This document shows positions 8,462 to 16,521 of a stretch of 25,054 bases of DNA, in pieces. The DNA comes from Methanosarcinales archaeon (GTDB lineage: Archaea > Halobacteriota > Methanosarcinia > Methanosarcinales > Methanosarcinaceae). The position numbers and the translations under genes were made by a program. The notes below the pieces were generated by a model. That model made no database searches and had not been told where the DNA came from. It saw nothing but the letters and a program-made list of their open reading frames with translations. The stretch is from the NCBI GenBank assembly GCA_012329085.1, contig JAAXQB010000182.1:1-25054 (forward strand), written 5' to 3'. Positions within the stretch are counted from its first letter, which is position 1, and every line of letters begins with the position of its first letter.

Positions 8462-8504
8462 ATGCTACTTTATAAACGAAATAGAATGAAAATAGAATAT
8501 ATTA
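8462..8504 (+). promoter_or_regulatory. Probable promoter of the ankyrin gene, near-leaderless
   Basis: CTACTTTATAAACG (8464-8477) is a good archaeal TATA box centred about 34 nt before the ATG at 8505. It predicts a leader of only a few bases. No Shine-Dalgarno sequence is present, consistent with leaderless translation. Confidence 0.5.
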
Positions 8505-9104
8505 ATGGGAATCTTTAATAAATTTTTTGGATCAAAGTTACTTTGGGCAATAGATGATAATGATATTATTTCTGTAAAAGCTTTATTAGCTGATGGTTAT
8601 GATGTTAATGAAAGGCACATAACTGGTGTGACACCTTTGATATTTGCTGCATTAGATGGATATACTGAAATTGTAAATATTTTGCTATCGTATGGTGCTA
8701 AGGTTAATATGAAAGATAAAGGCGGTGCAACTGCCTTGAATCTTGCTACATTAGGAGGACATACTGAAATTGTAAAAATGTTATTAAATTCGGGTGCTGA
8801 TGTTGATACGAAAGGTAAAACTGGTATGACCAATTTGATGGCTGCTACATTAAAAGGACATGCTGAAATTGTAAAAATGTTGTTAACTTATGGTGCTAAT
8901 GTCAATGCAAAAGATATGACTGGTACAACTGCATTGATGGTTGCTGTACCAAAAGGACATTCCGAAATTGTAAAAATATTATTAACTTATGGTGCTGATG
9001 TTAATGCAAAAGATGCGATTGGTTTAAATGCATTAACGATTGCCAACTCAAAAGAACATAATGAAATTGCCATTCTATTAAAACAATCTGGGGCTACTGA
9101 ATAA
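8505..9104 (+). CDS. Ankyrin-repeat protein
   Basis: A 199-residue protein consisting almost entirely of about six 33-residue ankyrin repeats (approximately 9-40, 41-73, 74-106, 107-139, 140-172, 173-197). Each carries the GHTEIVKMLLxxGADVNAKDxxGxTALMxA pattern. No signal peptide, membrane segment or second domain is seen, so it is predicted to be a cytoplasmic protein-binding scaffold; the partner is unknown. Repeats 3-5 are also very similar at the DNA level with a 99-nt period, which points to recent internal duplication. It is flanked by repeat-rich non-coding DNA and has its own TATA box. Ankyrin proteins are common in host-associated microbes, but that alone does not prove host association. 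Confidence 0.93.
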   Translation: MGIFNKFFGSKLLWAIDDNDIISVKALLADGYDVNERHITGVTPLIFAALDGYTEIVNILLSYGAKVNMKDKGGATALNLATLGGHTEIVKMLLNSGADVDTKGKTGMTNLMAATLKGHAEIVKMLLTYGANVNAKDMTGTTALMVAVPKGHSEIVKILLTYGADVNAKDAIGLNALTIANSKEHNEIAILLKQSGATE

Positions 9105-9170
9105 TTAAAAGTTGTAATTTATACCATTTTAACATCAATTATTGTATAAAATAACACATTTGAAAATAAT

Positions 9171-9776
9171 TTATCGTATTTTAAATTTACATCCAAGCTC
9201 ATCTGCCTTTTTTTTGCATTCTAATGTGTCTGCATAACCTTCAACTATACTAATATAGACAACTTTAATATATTTTTTACATTCTTTGATAAATTTAAGA
9301 ACTTCATCATAAGATTTAATTCCAAATTTTGGATTACATATTTCAAAATATTTTTTTGAATTTTCAGAATTTAAACTTATTGAAATCGAATCCAATCCTG
9401 CATCTGAAAGGTTTTTTGCAATATTTCGATTAGGATATATAAGATTTGCATGCCCATTCGTATTTATTCTAACTTTTATAGATGGGTATTTTATTTTAAT
9501 TGCTTTTATCACATCAATAACAGTATCGAATCTTGTAAGTGGTTCTCCATATCCGCAAAATACAATTTCTTTATCATCAAGATTAATTTCTTTATTTATT
9601 TCGCTCAATATTTTTTCTTTTGTAACTTGCATTTTAAGTCTAAGGTCATACTTACCCACACCTTTTGAAAATTTTTTAATGCAAAAAACACATTCATTTG
9701 TGCATGAATTTGTAATATTTAAATAAAGAGATTGTTTGTATCTATATACGATTGTGTCTGTTATTGCTGCATTCAT
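9171..9776 (-). CDS. Radical SAM protein, TatD-associated type
   Basis: A short radical SAM protein (201 residues) with the [4Fe-4S] motif CxxxCxxC at Cys25, Cys29 and Cys32 (SCTNECVFC). It also has the glycine-rich SAM-binding stretch VFCGYGEPLTR (about 72-82), an INTNGHANL segment and SISLNSEN. The SLYLNITNSCTN opening and small size match the family annotated as TatD-linked radical SAM proteins (TIGR04038), whose substrate is unknown. Its start overlaps the end of the upstream amidohydrolase gene by 35 nt, so the two are co-translated. The partner here is a deaminase-like amidohydrolase rather than an obvious TatD nuclease. Confidence 0.85.
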   Translation of the reverse strand: MNAAITDTIVYRYKQSLYLNITNSCTNECVFCIKKFSKGVGKYDLRLKMQVTKEKILSEINKEINLDDKEIVFCGYGEPLTRFDTVIDVIKAIKIKYPSIKVRINTNGHANLIYPNRNIAKNLSDAGLDSISISLNSENSKKYFEICNPKFGIKSYDEVLKFIKECKKYIKVVYISIVEGYADTLECKKKADELGCKFKIR

Positions 9777-10920
9777 AAATAATATCCCCCTTATTTAGAA
9801 CTTTCCATACATTTCTTGCATCTGCTCTATTTACAATTGCAGATACTATATCATTAATTGGATTCATATTTCTTAAAGGCTTTATGAATAATAAATCTGC
9901 ATCATTTCCTTTTTGTATAACTCCTGAATTAAGATTTAATATCTTTGCAGGATTTACTGTGACCATTTTAAGAATTTCATTTGGAGAAATTGCATCAACT
10001 TGTGCTTGAATAAAATTCATAACTTTTAAAGTAAATTCCATTTCTCTAAATAAATCTGGAGAGTTTAGCATAACATTATCAGTTCCAAGTGCAACAAGTA
10101 TGCCATTATCAAGAAATTCTTTTATTGGTGGAAATCCCACTCCAAGAACACAATTGCATCTTGGGCAACAAATAATGGGAATTTTGTTTTTAATTATGTG
10201 TTCGACATCTCCTTTAAATGGATTGGTTGCATGCACAATAAATTTAGGTTTTAAAGAAATCACTCTTTCAATTTCGGTTTTTCCTGTAAGAGAAAGAGAA
10301 CGATTTTGAGATATAATATGCTCACCTGCATGAATTACTTGCGGAAGATTTAATTTTTCTATTTCGCTTAACACAGATTCTGAAAATTCTCCTACCCCAC
10401 TTAATCCAACACCATTGCATTTTTTAGCATTTTCACATATAGAATCTATAATTGATTGATCGAATTCGTTTTTTTCTATTTCTGAATCAATTTGAGCAAT
10501 TGGTGGTTCATAATAGATTTTAGCTTTTTTATAAATATTGGCTTGATTGGATATATCTGGATTATTCGAAAATTCAAAAAAGGTAAGTATTCCATTGGAT
10601 AACATTTCATTTACAACATTTGTTGCAGATTCTAAAAGTTCTGTGAATGGTGTGTCTTTTAAAATTTTTTGTTTAAGCCCATTAGGAGGTCTAACTAACT
10701 CATCTAATGGCATTGAGGTGATTTTCTCTTTTGCGATTGAATCAAGGATATGCACATGTGCATTTATTAGTGCAGGCATTATTATTGACTTTTCAGCATC
10801 TAAATCACCTTCGATAGTTCCTTTTTTGATTTCAGTTATTATTCCTTTTTCAATTTTAAGATACCCTTCAATTAAATCAAAATTTGATCCGTGGAGAATT
10901 CGTGCATTATAGATTATCAT
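9742..10920 (-). CDS. Amidohydrolase (cytosine deaminase / chlorohydrolase-like)
   Basis: A 392-residue metal-dependent hydrolase of the amidohydrolase superfamily, closest in layout to COG0402 enzymes. The N-terminal small domain leads to the metal-binding HxH (NAHVH, His55 and His57). Further ligands are supplied by VIHAGEH, by FIVHATNPF and by the catalytic LGTDNVMLNSPDLF. The C-terminal VNPAKILNLNSGVIQKGNDADLLFI block is typical. Substrate is not predictable; deamination of a nucleobase-like or pterin-like compound is possible. It ends in TAG inside the radical SAM gene. An AAATATATTTA box about 20-30 nt before the ATG suggests a leaderless transcript for the pair. Confidence 0.85.
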   Translation of the reverse strand: MIIYNARILHGSNFDLIEGYLKIEKGIITEIKKGTIEGDLDAEKSIIMPALINAHVHILDSIAKEKITSMPLDELVRPPNGLKQKILKDTPFTELLESATNVVNEMLSNGILTFFEFSNNPDISNQANIYKKAKIYYEPPIAQIDSEIEKNEFDQSIIDSICENAKKCNGVGLSGVGEFSESVLSEIEKLNLPQVIHAGEHIISQNRSLSLTGKTEIERVISLKPKFIVHATNPFKGDVEHIIKNKIPIICCPRCNCVLGVGFPPIKEFLDNGILVALGTDNVMLNSPDLFREMEFTLKVMNFIQAQVDAISPNEILKMVTVNPAKILNLNSGVIQKGNDADLLFIKPLRNMNPINDIVSAIVNRADARNVWKVLNKGDIIYECSNNRHNRI

Positions 10921-10937
10921 ATGTTCTTATTTTAAAG

Positions 10938-10955
10938 AGTTAAATATATTTCTAA
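10938..10955 (-). promoter_or_regulatory. TATA box of the amidohydrolase/radical SAM operon
   Basis: On the minus strand TTAGAAATATATTTAACTC lies about 20-35 nt before the ATG at 10920, the spacing expected for a leaderless archaeal transcript. No Shine-Dalgarno sequence is seen. Confidence 0.5.
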
Positions 10956-11117
10956 TTTGCGCAATAACAAAAATTTTATGATTTGTAAAATATCTATTAA
11001 AAGTAGTAATATTGTTGTTTTAATTAAATGGTTTATTTTTATATCAATCATTTAATTATTTTTTATAGCACATTTAGAATAAAATGAGCAATAGAGATAA
11101 ATCTTTGATTTTCGATA

Positions 11118-11138
11118 GCACATTCAGAATGAATGTGC
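11118..11138. repeat. Family A palindrome, covariant form
   Basis: GCACATTC-agaat-GAATGTGC, a perfect 8-bp stem with a 5-nt loop. Relative to GCTCATTC/GAATGAGC at 8138 and 16359, both arms carry the matching change (T to A on the left, A to T on the right), so pairing is kept. A worn relative lies at about 11065-11090. Confidence 0.8.
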
Positions 11139-11175
11139 GATAGTGCGCATTATACAAATTTGTTATTTATTAAAC

Positions 11176-11399
11176 AGATTCCGTATTATTTCAAAAGAAA
11201 CAGATGGTAATAGAGAATCAATTAAGAAAGTAGAGCAATACTTGTAGATTGTGAATGCTTATCATGAATATTTCAAGTAAGAATAAAAAACGGATATGGA
11301 TCTAAAGAATATGATTTAATTCTTGCATATATAGATAAAAATCAGATTGAATATTTATTCAAAGATGTGAAATCATTCATTGTAGATGTGACTGTTTAA
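11176..11399 (+). pseudogene. Decayed coding stretch of unknown family
   Basis: A protein-like sequence can be followed across two frames. The first part (from 11176) reads FRIISKETDGNRESIKKV. The second reads RAILVDCECLS, then an in-frame TGA (11265-11267), then IFQVRIKNGYGSKEYDLILA and YIDKNQIEYLFKDVKSFIV, ending in TAA at 11397. The composition is clearly less random than the surroundings. The QVRIKNGYG...YDLILAYI pattern faintly recalls small PD-(D/E)XK nuclease folds, but I cannot assign it. The rest of 10921-11775 contains only a family A palindrome and short open stretches such as 27 codons from GTG at 11608. Confidence 0.5.
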
Positions 11400-11775
11400 G
11401 GCATAGACTTTAAAGCAAGACATGAGCACATTATATAATATGCATAATTTAATATCTAATAAATATCATTATCGCAAATCGTTCAAATTTAGAGTTGAAA
11501 CGCATCCCTTTCAAAAAGTATGGTAAAGTATATATTTATATTGCCTAAATTATTTATTTAAATATACTTTCTATTTCAAAACAATATCAGTTGCCATTAG
11601 ATATTAAGTGGCTGAAACTGAATATAATTTAGCATGCTCATATTTGATATATTTACCCTCTAATTTGAAGGCGGATACATTGAAACTTTAGATTACAAGT
11701 AAGATATTTACCGTATTTGAAATTATACCTATTTTTCAACATGTTTAAAAACAATACAAATCTATATTATGCATT

Positions 11776-12660
11776 ATGGTATCAAAAAAAGCATATGTGA
11801 TGATAATACTTGCAGTAATTTTATGGTCATCAACATTTACTTTTATACAGATTGGACTTAAAGAAGTCACACCAATTTATATTGGAGCTTTACGATTTGT
11901 TATTGCATCAATGTTATTGATTGTATATGTATTAATTAAATTTAAAATAGAAGAAATCAAAAATTTTACAAAAAATAATTTTATAATATTGACTGCACTT
12001 GGAATTTTTGGCATCACGATTCCAAATATAGTTCAAAACATTGGGATGCTTTTTGTGACAGCTTCTATGGCAAGCATTTTACAAAATAGCAGTCCTGCAT
12101 TCACTCTATTATTGGCATCGATATTTTTAAATGAATATATAGGATTTAAAAAAATAATCGGACTTATCATATCCTTTATAGGCGTTGTACTTATATCAAT
12201 CGATAATGGGTCAATTTCAATTGTAGGTGAAAATTATTACTCGCTTTATGGAAATATATTGATTATAATATCTGCATTGTGCTATTCCATTTACTTTATT
12301 TTAAGCAAGAAAATTATAAAAGACAATCATCCTGCACTTATTTTAGCAATTAGTACAGTTATTGGAACTATTCTATTAAGCATAGTTTCAATTGGGGTGG
12401 AACCAATTGATTTTTCATTTTCAAAACTCACATGGTTTGCAATTATTATGATGGCAATATTTGGTTCTGTAATCTCAACGCTAATGTATTTTAAAGCACT
12501 TAAAGAGTTTGAAGTATCAAAAATAAATTTTTTTACGCTTCTTATACCCATATTTGCCATTATTCAAGCACATATAATTCTCGGAGATGTACTTCAACCA
12601 AATCAAATTGTATTTGGTGCTTTGATATTATTTGGAATATGGATTGCACAAAAAGAATAA
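11776..12660 (+). CDS. EamA/DMT-family membrane transporter
   Basis: A 294-residue integral membrane protein with about ten hydrophobic helices in two homologous EamA halves (about 5-140 and 155-290), the drug/metabolite transporter (RhaT/YdcZ-like) fold. Typical sequence includes ILWSSTFTFIQIGLKEVTPI with ALRFVIASML in the first half, LNEYIGFKKIIGLIISFIGV closing it, and a repeat of the pattern in the second half ending GALILFGIWIAQ. It probably exports or imports a small metabolite; substrate unknown. It stands alone, with over 800 nt of non-coding DNA on each side. The ATG at 11776 lacks a clear ribosome-binding site. Confidence 0.9.
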   Translation: MVSKKAYVMIILAVILWSSTFTFIQIGLKEVTPIYIGALRFVIASMLLIVYVLIKFKIEEIKNFTKNNFIILTALGIFGITIPNIVQNIGMLFVTASMASILQNSSPAFTLLLASIFLNEYIGFKKIIGLIISFIGVVLISIDNGSISIVGENYYSLYGNILIIISALCYSIYFILSKKIIKDNHPALILAISTVIGTILLSIVSIGVEPIDFSFSKLTWFAIIMMAIFGSVISTLMYFKALKEFEVSKINFFTLLIPIFAIIQAHIILGDVLQPNQIVFGALILFGIWIAQKE

Positions 12661-12865
12661 TTTAAAATTTGTATGTGTTTAGATCTAAAATATTTGTGAA
12701 AAAATGATTGAAAATATTTGTCCGCAGATTATGCAGATTAAGAAATTTGTATGTGTTTAAATGCGATATTTCACTATCAATAGATCTATTGCAAATTAAA
12801 GATTATGCATATGTAAAAGCATTTATATCAGACAATTATAATTATAAGGCATGATATCTATTAAA

Positions 12866-13054
12866 ATGGCATTAAAGAGTAATAGACTAATGAGGGCTAC
12901 AACTGGGCTATCTGCACCAAAATTTAATAAATTAACAAAGAGTTTCGATTAGGAATTAAAGAAAAATACTTTAATTAGATCTAAAATAGAGGTAAAGCAA
13001 AAAAATAAAGAACGGAAACTATACGGCGGAAGAATAGAAAATTCGAGAAATTGA
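12866..13054 (+). mobile_element. IS5-type transposase remnant, N-terminal part
   Basis: Translating from the ATG at 12866 gives MALKSNRLMRATTGLSAPKF followed by NKLTKSFD, an in-frame TAG (12950-12952), then ELKKNTLIRSKIEVKQKNKE and RKLYGGRIENSRN before TGA at 13052. The TGLSxxxFxxL motif, charged linker and xGGRxxx segment are the N-terminal signature of DDE_Tnp_4 transposases (IS5 family, ISL2/IS1031-like). The catalytic part is absent, so this is a dead fragment. Its matching C-terminal part type appears at 24850-25054. Confidence 0.65.
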
Positions 13055-13066
13055 AAATTTTCTTTT

Positions 13067-13093
13067 AGCATATAATTTTACAAATTATATCCT
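13067..13093 (+). repeat. Family B palindrome
   Basis: Arms AGCATATAATTT and AAATTATATCCT around loop TAC, two mismatches between arms. It is preceded by GAGAAATTGAAAATTTTC, and the same pre-sequence appears before the copy at 18088. It lies directly after the transposase remnant. Confidence 0.8.
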
Positions 13094-13557
13094 ATAAAAA
13101 ATTCTACAGAAAAATTATTTTTATCCTTTTTTTTATTTTAAATGCCATCAAACTTTTAATATTATGTGCTTATTATTTGATTTAGATCTATTTAATGAAA
13201 CCAATATCTTTACAAGGTTATTAGGTCGCAACAAATCTAATATACAATCAATCGAAAAATACGAAAATTGATGTTGATTAGTTTCAATATGCACATTTTT
13301 GCGAAAGATTTAAAAGTAATGCAACCCAATATATATCAATTTCAATATAGACTATCGTTATTTTTAAGTTTATGGAAATGTTCTATCTCAGTGGAGAATG
13401 GGATTGTTTTTAATTGCCTATAATGGCGCACAATCATTTCAATTGTGCTATCAATTATTTTATTGACATTTTAAACTCTTCAATTTAGAATGTTCGATTT
13501 AAAACAATTGAATTGAAGAATTTACAAATTTTTATTAAGTTTTTAAGGTTGGATTAA
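13094..13557. other. Non-coding spacer upstream of serB
   Basis: No credible gene on either strand. Two inverted repeats are visible: GCACAAT-catttca-ATTGTGC (13428-13448), and CTTCAATT (13478-13485) with AATTGAAG (13511-13518). The second lies 40 nt before the serB start and could be an operator or an RNA hairpin. Confidence 0.55.
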
Positions 13558-14277
13558 TTGAAACACAGTACCGCAATTTATAATGATTCATTGGATATCA
13601 AATCCAGTGATTTTTGCCTTGATGGTAATGAAAGGCATAAAAAAATAGTTATTTTTGACATGGATAGTACATTAATAGATGCAGAATCCATAGATGAGCT
13701 TGCAAAAGTGAATGGGGTTGGTAACAGCGTTTCTGAAATTACAGAGCAGGCAATGAAAGGAGAGCTTGATTATGCAGATGCACTTAACTTTCGAGTTAAA
13801 CTTCTTAAAGGGTTAAACATAAAAAAAGCAAAAGAAGCAATGGATAAAATGCCAATTATGACTGGTGCGCATGAATTAATTGAATTTATAAAATCAAAGG
13901 GATTTATGACTGCAATAATTTCAGGAGGATTTACAATATCAGCCAATCGAATAGGTTTATTATTTAATATTGATGAAGTAATTACAAATGAACTTATTGT
14001 GGATAATGGGCATCTTACAGGAATGGTGGTCGGTCCCCTATTAAATGAAAATTCAAAAGAATTTGCATTTGAAAAAATTATTAGAAAATATGGAATACAT
14101 ATAGATAAGTGCATTGTTATTGGAGATGGAGCAAATGATATCGGAATGTTTAAAAAAACAAAGTATGCGATAGCATTTAATTCAAAACCAATACTTCAAA
14201 AATATGCAAATGCGATAGTAGAAAAAAAAGACCTTAGAGAAGTTATACCAATAATAGAGTCATTTAATTTAGTTTAA
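13558..14277 (+). CDS. serB: Phosphoserine phosphatase
   Basis: Last enzyme of serine synthesis, hydrolysing phosphoserine. HAD-superfamily fold, 239 residues. Motif I is VIFDMDSTLID (31-41) with nucleophile Asp34 and acid Asp36; the SerB-type cap contains VNGVGNSVSEITEQAMKGEL. Motif II is IISGGFT, motif III a lysine in the region after it, and motif IV VIGDGANDIGMF. The start is TTG at 13558, directly after an in-frame stop and preceded by GGTTGGA; no ATG exists before motif I. About 25 residues precede the HAD core. Twin hairpins and a coiled-coil gene follow on the same strand. Confidence 0.93.
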   Translation: MKHSTAIYNDSLDIKSSDFCLDGNERHKKIVIFDMDSTLIDAESIDELAKVNGVGNSVSEITEQAMKGELDYADALNFRVKLLKGLNIKKAKEAMDKMPIMTGAHELIEFIKSKGFMTAIISGGFTISANRIGLLFNIDEVITNELIVDNGHLTGMVVGPLLNENSKEFAFEKIIRKYGIHIDKCIVIGDGANDIGMFKKTKYAIAFNSKPILQKYANAIVEKKDLREVIPIIESFNLV

Positions 14278-14305
14278 CAAAGTTAAAATTAAATATTTGA
14301 TGAAG

Positions 14306-14356
14306 TTTCAACTCCTGTGTAGTTGAAATAACACGCGCCTCCGTTGGAGCGCGTGT
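14306..14356 (+). terminator. Two consecutive perfect hairpins after serB
   Basis: Hairpin 1: TTTCAACT (14306-14313), loop CCTGTGT, AGTTGAAA (14321-14328). Hairpin 2: ACACGCGCCTCC (14331-14342), loop GTT, GGAGCGCGTGT (14346-14356), an 11-bp stem with one bulged C. The second is among the most GC-rich spots in the window. No T run follows. It could end serB transcription, protect the mRNA 3' end, or be a small structured RNA. Confidence 0.6.
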
Positions 14357-14380
14357 ATAAAATAATTTGGGATAATTAAT

Positions 14381-14425
14381 CTAATTATATAAAAATGTCA
14401 GCTTATTGCTGTACAAGGAGTTAAA
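14381..14425 (+). promoter_or_regulatory. Probable promoter and ribosome-binding site of the coiled-coil gene
   Basis: CTAATTATATAAAAATG (14380-14396) is a good TATA box about 40 nt before the ATG at 14432. AAGGAG (14416-14421) supplies a Shine-Dalgarno sequence at a somewhat long spacing. The gene therefore probably has its own promoter downstream of the serB hairpins. Confidence 0.5.
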
Positions 14426-14431
14426 TACAAG

Positions 14432-15286
14432 ATGATAAAGGAATTAATTGAAAAAAAAACTGAATTAAAAAAATCAATAGAAGAATACAAGAAAAGCAGA
14501 GATGAAATAAACATGCAAACAAGCGTTCTTGCAGAAAAACGGAATAAATTGAGTAAGCAAGCAAAGCCTTTTATGGAAGATGCTCAAAAGTATAAAAATC
14601 TTCGTGATGATATTAATGCAGAAGTAAAAAAAATAAAAGAAATTCGTGATAAAATTAATGCTGATGCAAACAAAATTTCTGCAAAAATAACTGCAATATG
14701 TGGTAATGATGGCGAAGGGCAAACCTTTAAAGAAATGCAATTAGAGGTGGAAAAGCTCGAATATACGCAGCAAACTGCAGTACTTAAACCAGAAAAAGAA
14801 AAAGAACTAATTAATAGAATTACCAGTCTCAAAAGAGAATACGAATCTAAAAAACGGCAAATAGAAACAAATGAAGAGCTTAAATCATTAACAATAGAAT
14901 CAAAAGATATTCGAGAAAAAGCAACTAAACAACATGAACTTCTTTCAGAACATGTACTTAGAGCACAAGAAATGCACGATCTGATGTTAAAAGCATTTAA
15001 AGATGCAGATGTAGCACGCAAAGAATCTGATGCAGCACATAAAGAATTTATAAAATTACAAAAGATAGCAGATTCTCATCATAAACAATTTATATCAACA
15101 CAAAAAGAATTAAGGCTTATTGAAAAAGAATTGAATAAATTAAAGAAAGAAGGTGCAACTAGTAAGCGAAAATCAACGCGTGCAGATATACAAAAAGATG
15201 CAGATGCTTTATTTAAGAAATTCATAGCAGGTGAAAAATTAACCACAGAACAGCTTATGCTTATACAAAAGTCAAAGCTTATGTGA
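14432..15286 (+). CDS. Long coiled-coil protein (COG1340-like)
   Basis: A 284-residue, highly charged protein made almost wholly of heptad-like Lys/Glu/Leu coiled coil (about 1-245), with a short helical C-terminal segment (RADIQKDADALFKKFIAGEK, TTEQLMLIQKSKLM). This matches archaeal COG1340 coiled-coil proteins, conserved in euryarchaea and of unknown function. They have sometimes been labelled phosphoserine phosphatase, perhaps because they neighbour serB as here. There is no enzyme motif, signal peptide or membrane helix. The C-terminal ...DADALFKKFxAGEKLTTEQLMxLQ pattern is characteristic. A run of seven Ts follows the stop. Confidence 0.85.
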   Translation: MIKELIEKKTELKKSIEEYKKSRDEINMQTSVLAEKRNKLSKQAKPFMEDAQKYKNLRDDINAEVKKIKEIRDKINADANKISAKITAICGNDGEGQTFKEMQLEVEKLEYTQQTAVLKPEKEKELINRITSLKREYESKKRQIETNEELKSLTIESKDIREKATKQHELLSEHVLRAQEMHDLMLKAFKDADVARKESDAAHKEFIKLQKIADSHHKQFISTQKELRLIEKELNKLKKEGATSKRKSTRADIQKDADALFKKFIAGEKLTTEQLMLIQKSKLM

Positions 15287-15296
15287 GTTTTTTTAG
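15287..15296 (+). terminator. Oligo-T terminator
   Basis: Seven consecutive Ts (15288-15294) directly after the TGA of the coiled-coil gene, typical of archaeal intrinsic termination. No hairpin is needed or seen. Confidence 0.6.
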
Positions 15297-15499
15297 TATC
15301 GTATAATTGAAAATGTGCAATTATCAGAATTTTTTGAAGTTGTGAAAAATAAAAATTATATAATTTCCTATAAATTGCAAATTATATGTTAAAAACATCT
15401 TTAAATTATTATATGATAAATTGAATATGTGAAGCAGCACGATTTCAAACCATTTAAAATGGGAAATTAAAATTTTCTTATGAACAATCGTTTAACTAT

Positions 15500-15593
15500 C
15501 ATTCTTTACAAAGCTCATTTTTGTAAAGAATGAGCGTTAAATGAGCTTTGCAAAAAACGAGTGTTAAGTATATAATTTTATAAATTATATACA
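15500..15593 (+). repeat. Nested family A palindromes followed by family B palindrome
   Basis: CATTCTTTACAAA (15500-15512) and TTTGTAAAGAATG (15520-15532) form a perfect 13-bp stem with a 7-nt loop. AAAGCTCATTT (15510-15520) also pairs perfectly over 11 bp with AAATGAGCTTT (15539-15549), so the two folds exclude each other. After ACGAGTGTTA comes a family B copy at 15567-15593 (AGTATATAATTT, TAT, AAATTATATACA). A weaker B-like piece is at 15367-15388. Confidence 0.85.
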
Positions 15594-15622
15594 AATATAA
15601 AATTAATATTTTATATTTACAC

Positions 15623-15973
15623 CTATGACGTCATTAGAGGGTTAGAAAAATTAAATTTAGAAAACCAATATTCAAATGAAGATTTGTCTTCAATCAAGTC
15701 TATAAATTCCTACAGAATTTCCGTTTTTTTGACATCAGATTGCCTCATTTTCTTTCACATATATCGTCTTATCAGTTCCTTTGACCTATGAATCTATTCT
15801 GGCGTTATATCTACATCTTTTGAATAAAGTCATTTATATTTTGTAATGCCTCTCTTACATATACTATCATCCGCTCTATTTGAAAAAATTACTGTTAATG
15901 CGCCGTATTGAGCCATTTCATTTGATGTTTTGGTTCTTCCAAATACATTCTACTTTAGAATTCTTATATTCAT
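15623..15973 (-). pseudogene. Dead gene with five in-frame stops, unknown family
   Basis: From the ATG at 15973 one frame runs 117 codons to a TAG at 15623 without any frameshift, but is interrupted by three TAG and two TGA codons. Between the stops the sequence is clearly protein-like: NVFGRTKTSNEMAQYGALTV, IFSNRADDSICKRGITKYK, LYSKDVDITPE, IHRSKELIRRYM, KKMRQSDVKKTEIL and EFIDLIEDKSSFEYWF. I do not recognise the family. Several stops sit where Gln, Arg or Trp would fit, consistent with C-to-T and G-to-A decay. It is flanked by repeat elements. Confidence 0.6.
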
Positions 15974-16312
15974 GTTTTTAATCTCTAAAATTCTGTTATT
16001 GTAGTATAATTTAGAGGCTAAATAAATAAGTTATTTGGATTGGTGGATGGGTGCGGAAAGTAAAATCAAACATGATATAAAAGTGAGTTATGAAGATTGT
16101 TTTTAATTTACGAACTAAGTTTATAAACTAGCCATGCGAGGGCGGTATAATCTCAAGCCGTTCAGAAAAGTAAAATCAATATTGGATGATTTAAGAGGTA
16201 TCTAATCTGACAAAGTAAAGTTGTTATGAAAAATAAAATTAATTCATTAAATATGATATTAATTGCATTTTAAGATAGCGCATATCAGAACGAATAACGC
16301 GCATTTGTCTCA
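15974..16312. other. Non-coding stretch between the dead gene and the repeat cluster
   Basis: No convincing gene. A 23-codon plus-strand frame from the ATG at 16134 (MRGRYNLKPFRKVKSILDDL...) looks protein-like and continues after its TAA with SDKVKLL, so it may be another scrap of a dead gene. Confidence 0.4.
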
Positions 16313-16399
16313 AATGAGCAAACGCTCGTTCGTTCGAAAATCAGAGATTTTCTCATACGCTCATTCGTTCCGAATGAGCTTTCCGAACGAGCTATCAAA
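16313..16399. repeat. Family A palindrome cluster
   Basis: Contains AAATGAGCAAACGCTCGTTCGTTCG, read in pieces: a half-copy of the family (16313-16335); a perfect 7-bp hairpin GAAAATC-aga-GATTTTC (16336-16352); and a perfect family A hairpin GCTCATTC-gttcc-GAATGAGC (16359-16379), followed by a worn copy TTCCGAACGAGCTATC (16381-16396). More degenerate copies continue to about 16458. An open frame of 64 codons across this region is a by-product of the repeats. Confidence 0.8.
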
Positions 16400-16474
16400 G
16401 AGTATCTCATGTGATCATTCGTTTCGAATTAGCTTTCCGAATGTGCATTCCAAATGAATTATTAATTTTTTCCT

Positions 16475-16501
16475 TATGCATAATTTTACAAATTATGTGC
16501 A
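16475..16501 (+). repeat. Family B palindrome downstream of nifB
   Basis: Arms TATGCATAATTT and AAATTATGTGCA around loop TAC. It lies 20 nt beyond the nifB stop codon and might act as an mRNA 3'-end hairpin. Confidence 0.75.
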
Positions 16502-16521
16502 ATAGAAAGTCTAATAAAAAT

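Noticed and set aside
11461..11520. tRNA-like GTTCAAATT box
   Set aside because: No acceptor stem, anticodon arm or paired T-arm can be drawn around it.
16263..16457. 64-codon plus-strand frame
   Set aside because: It is built from repeated palindrome units (recurring SFRMSFPN / SFRISFPN), so the pattern comes from the DNA repeats, not a gene.
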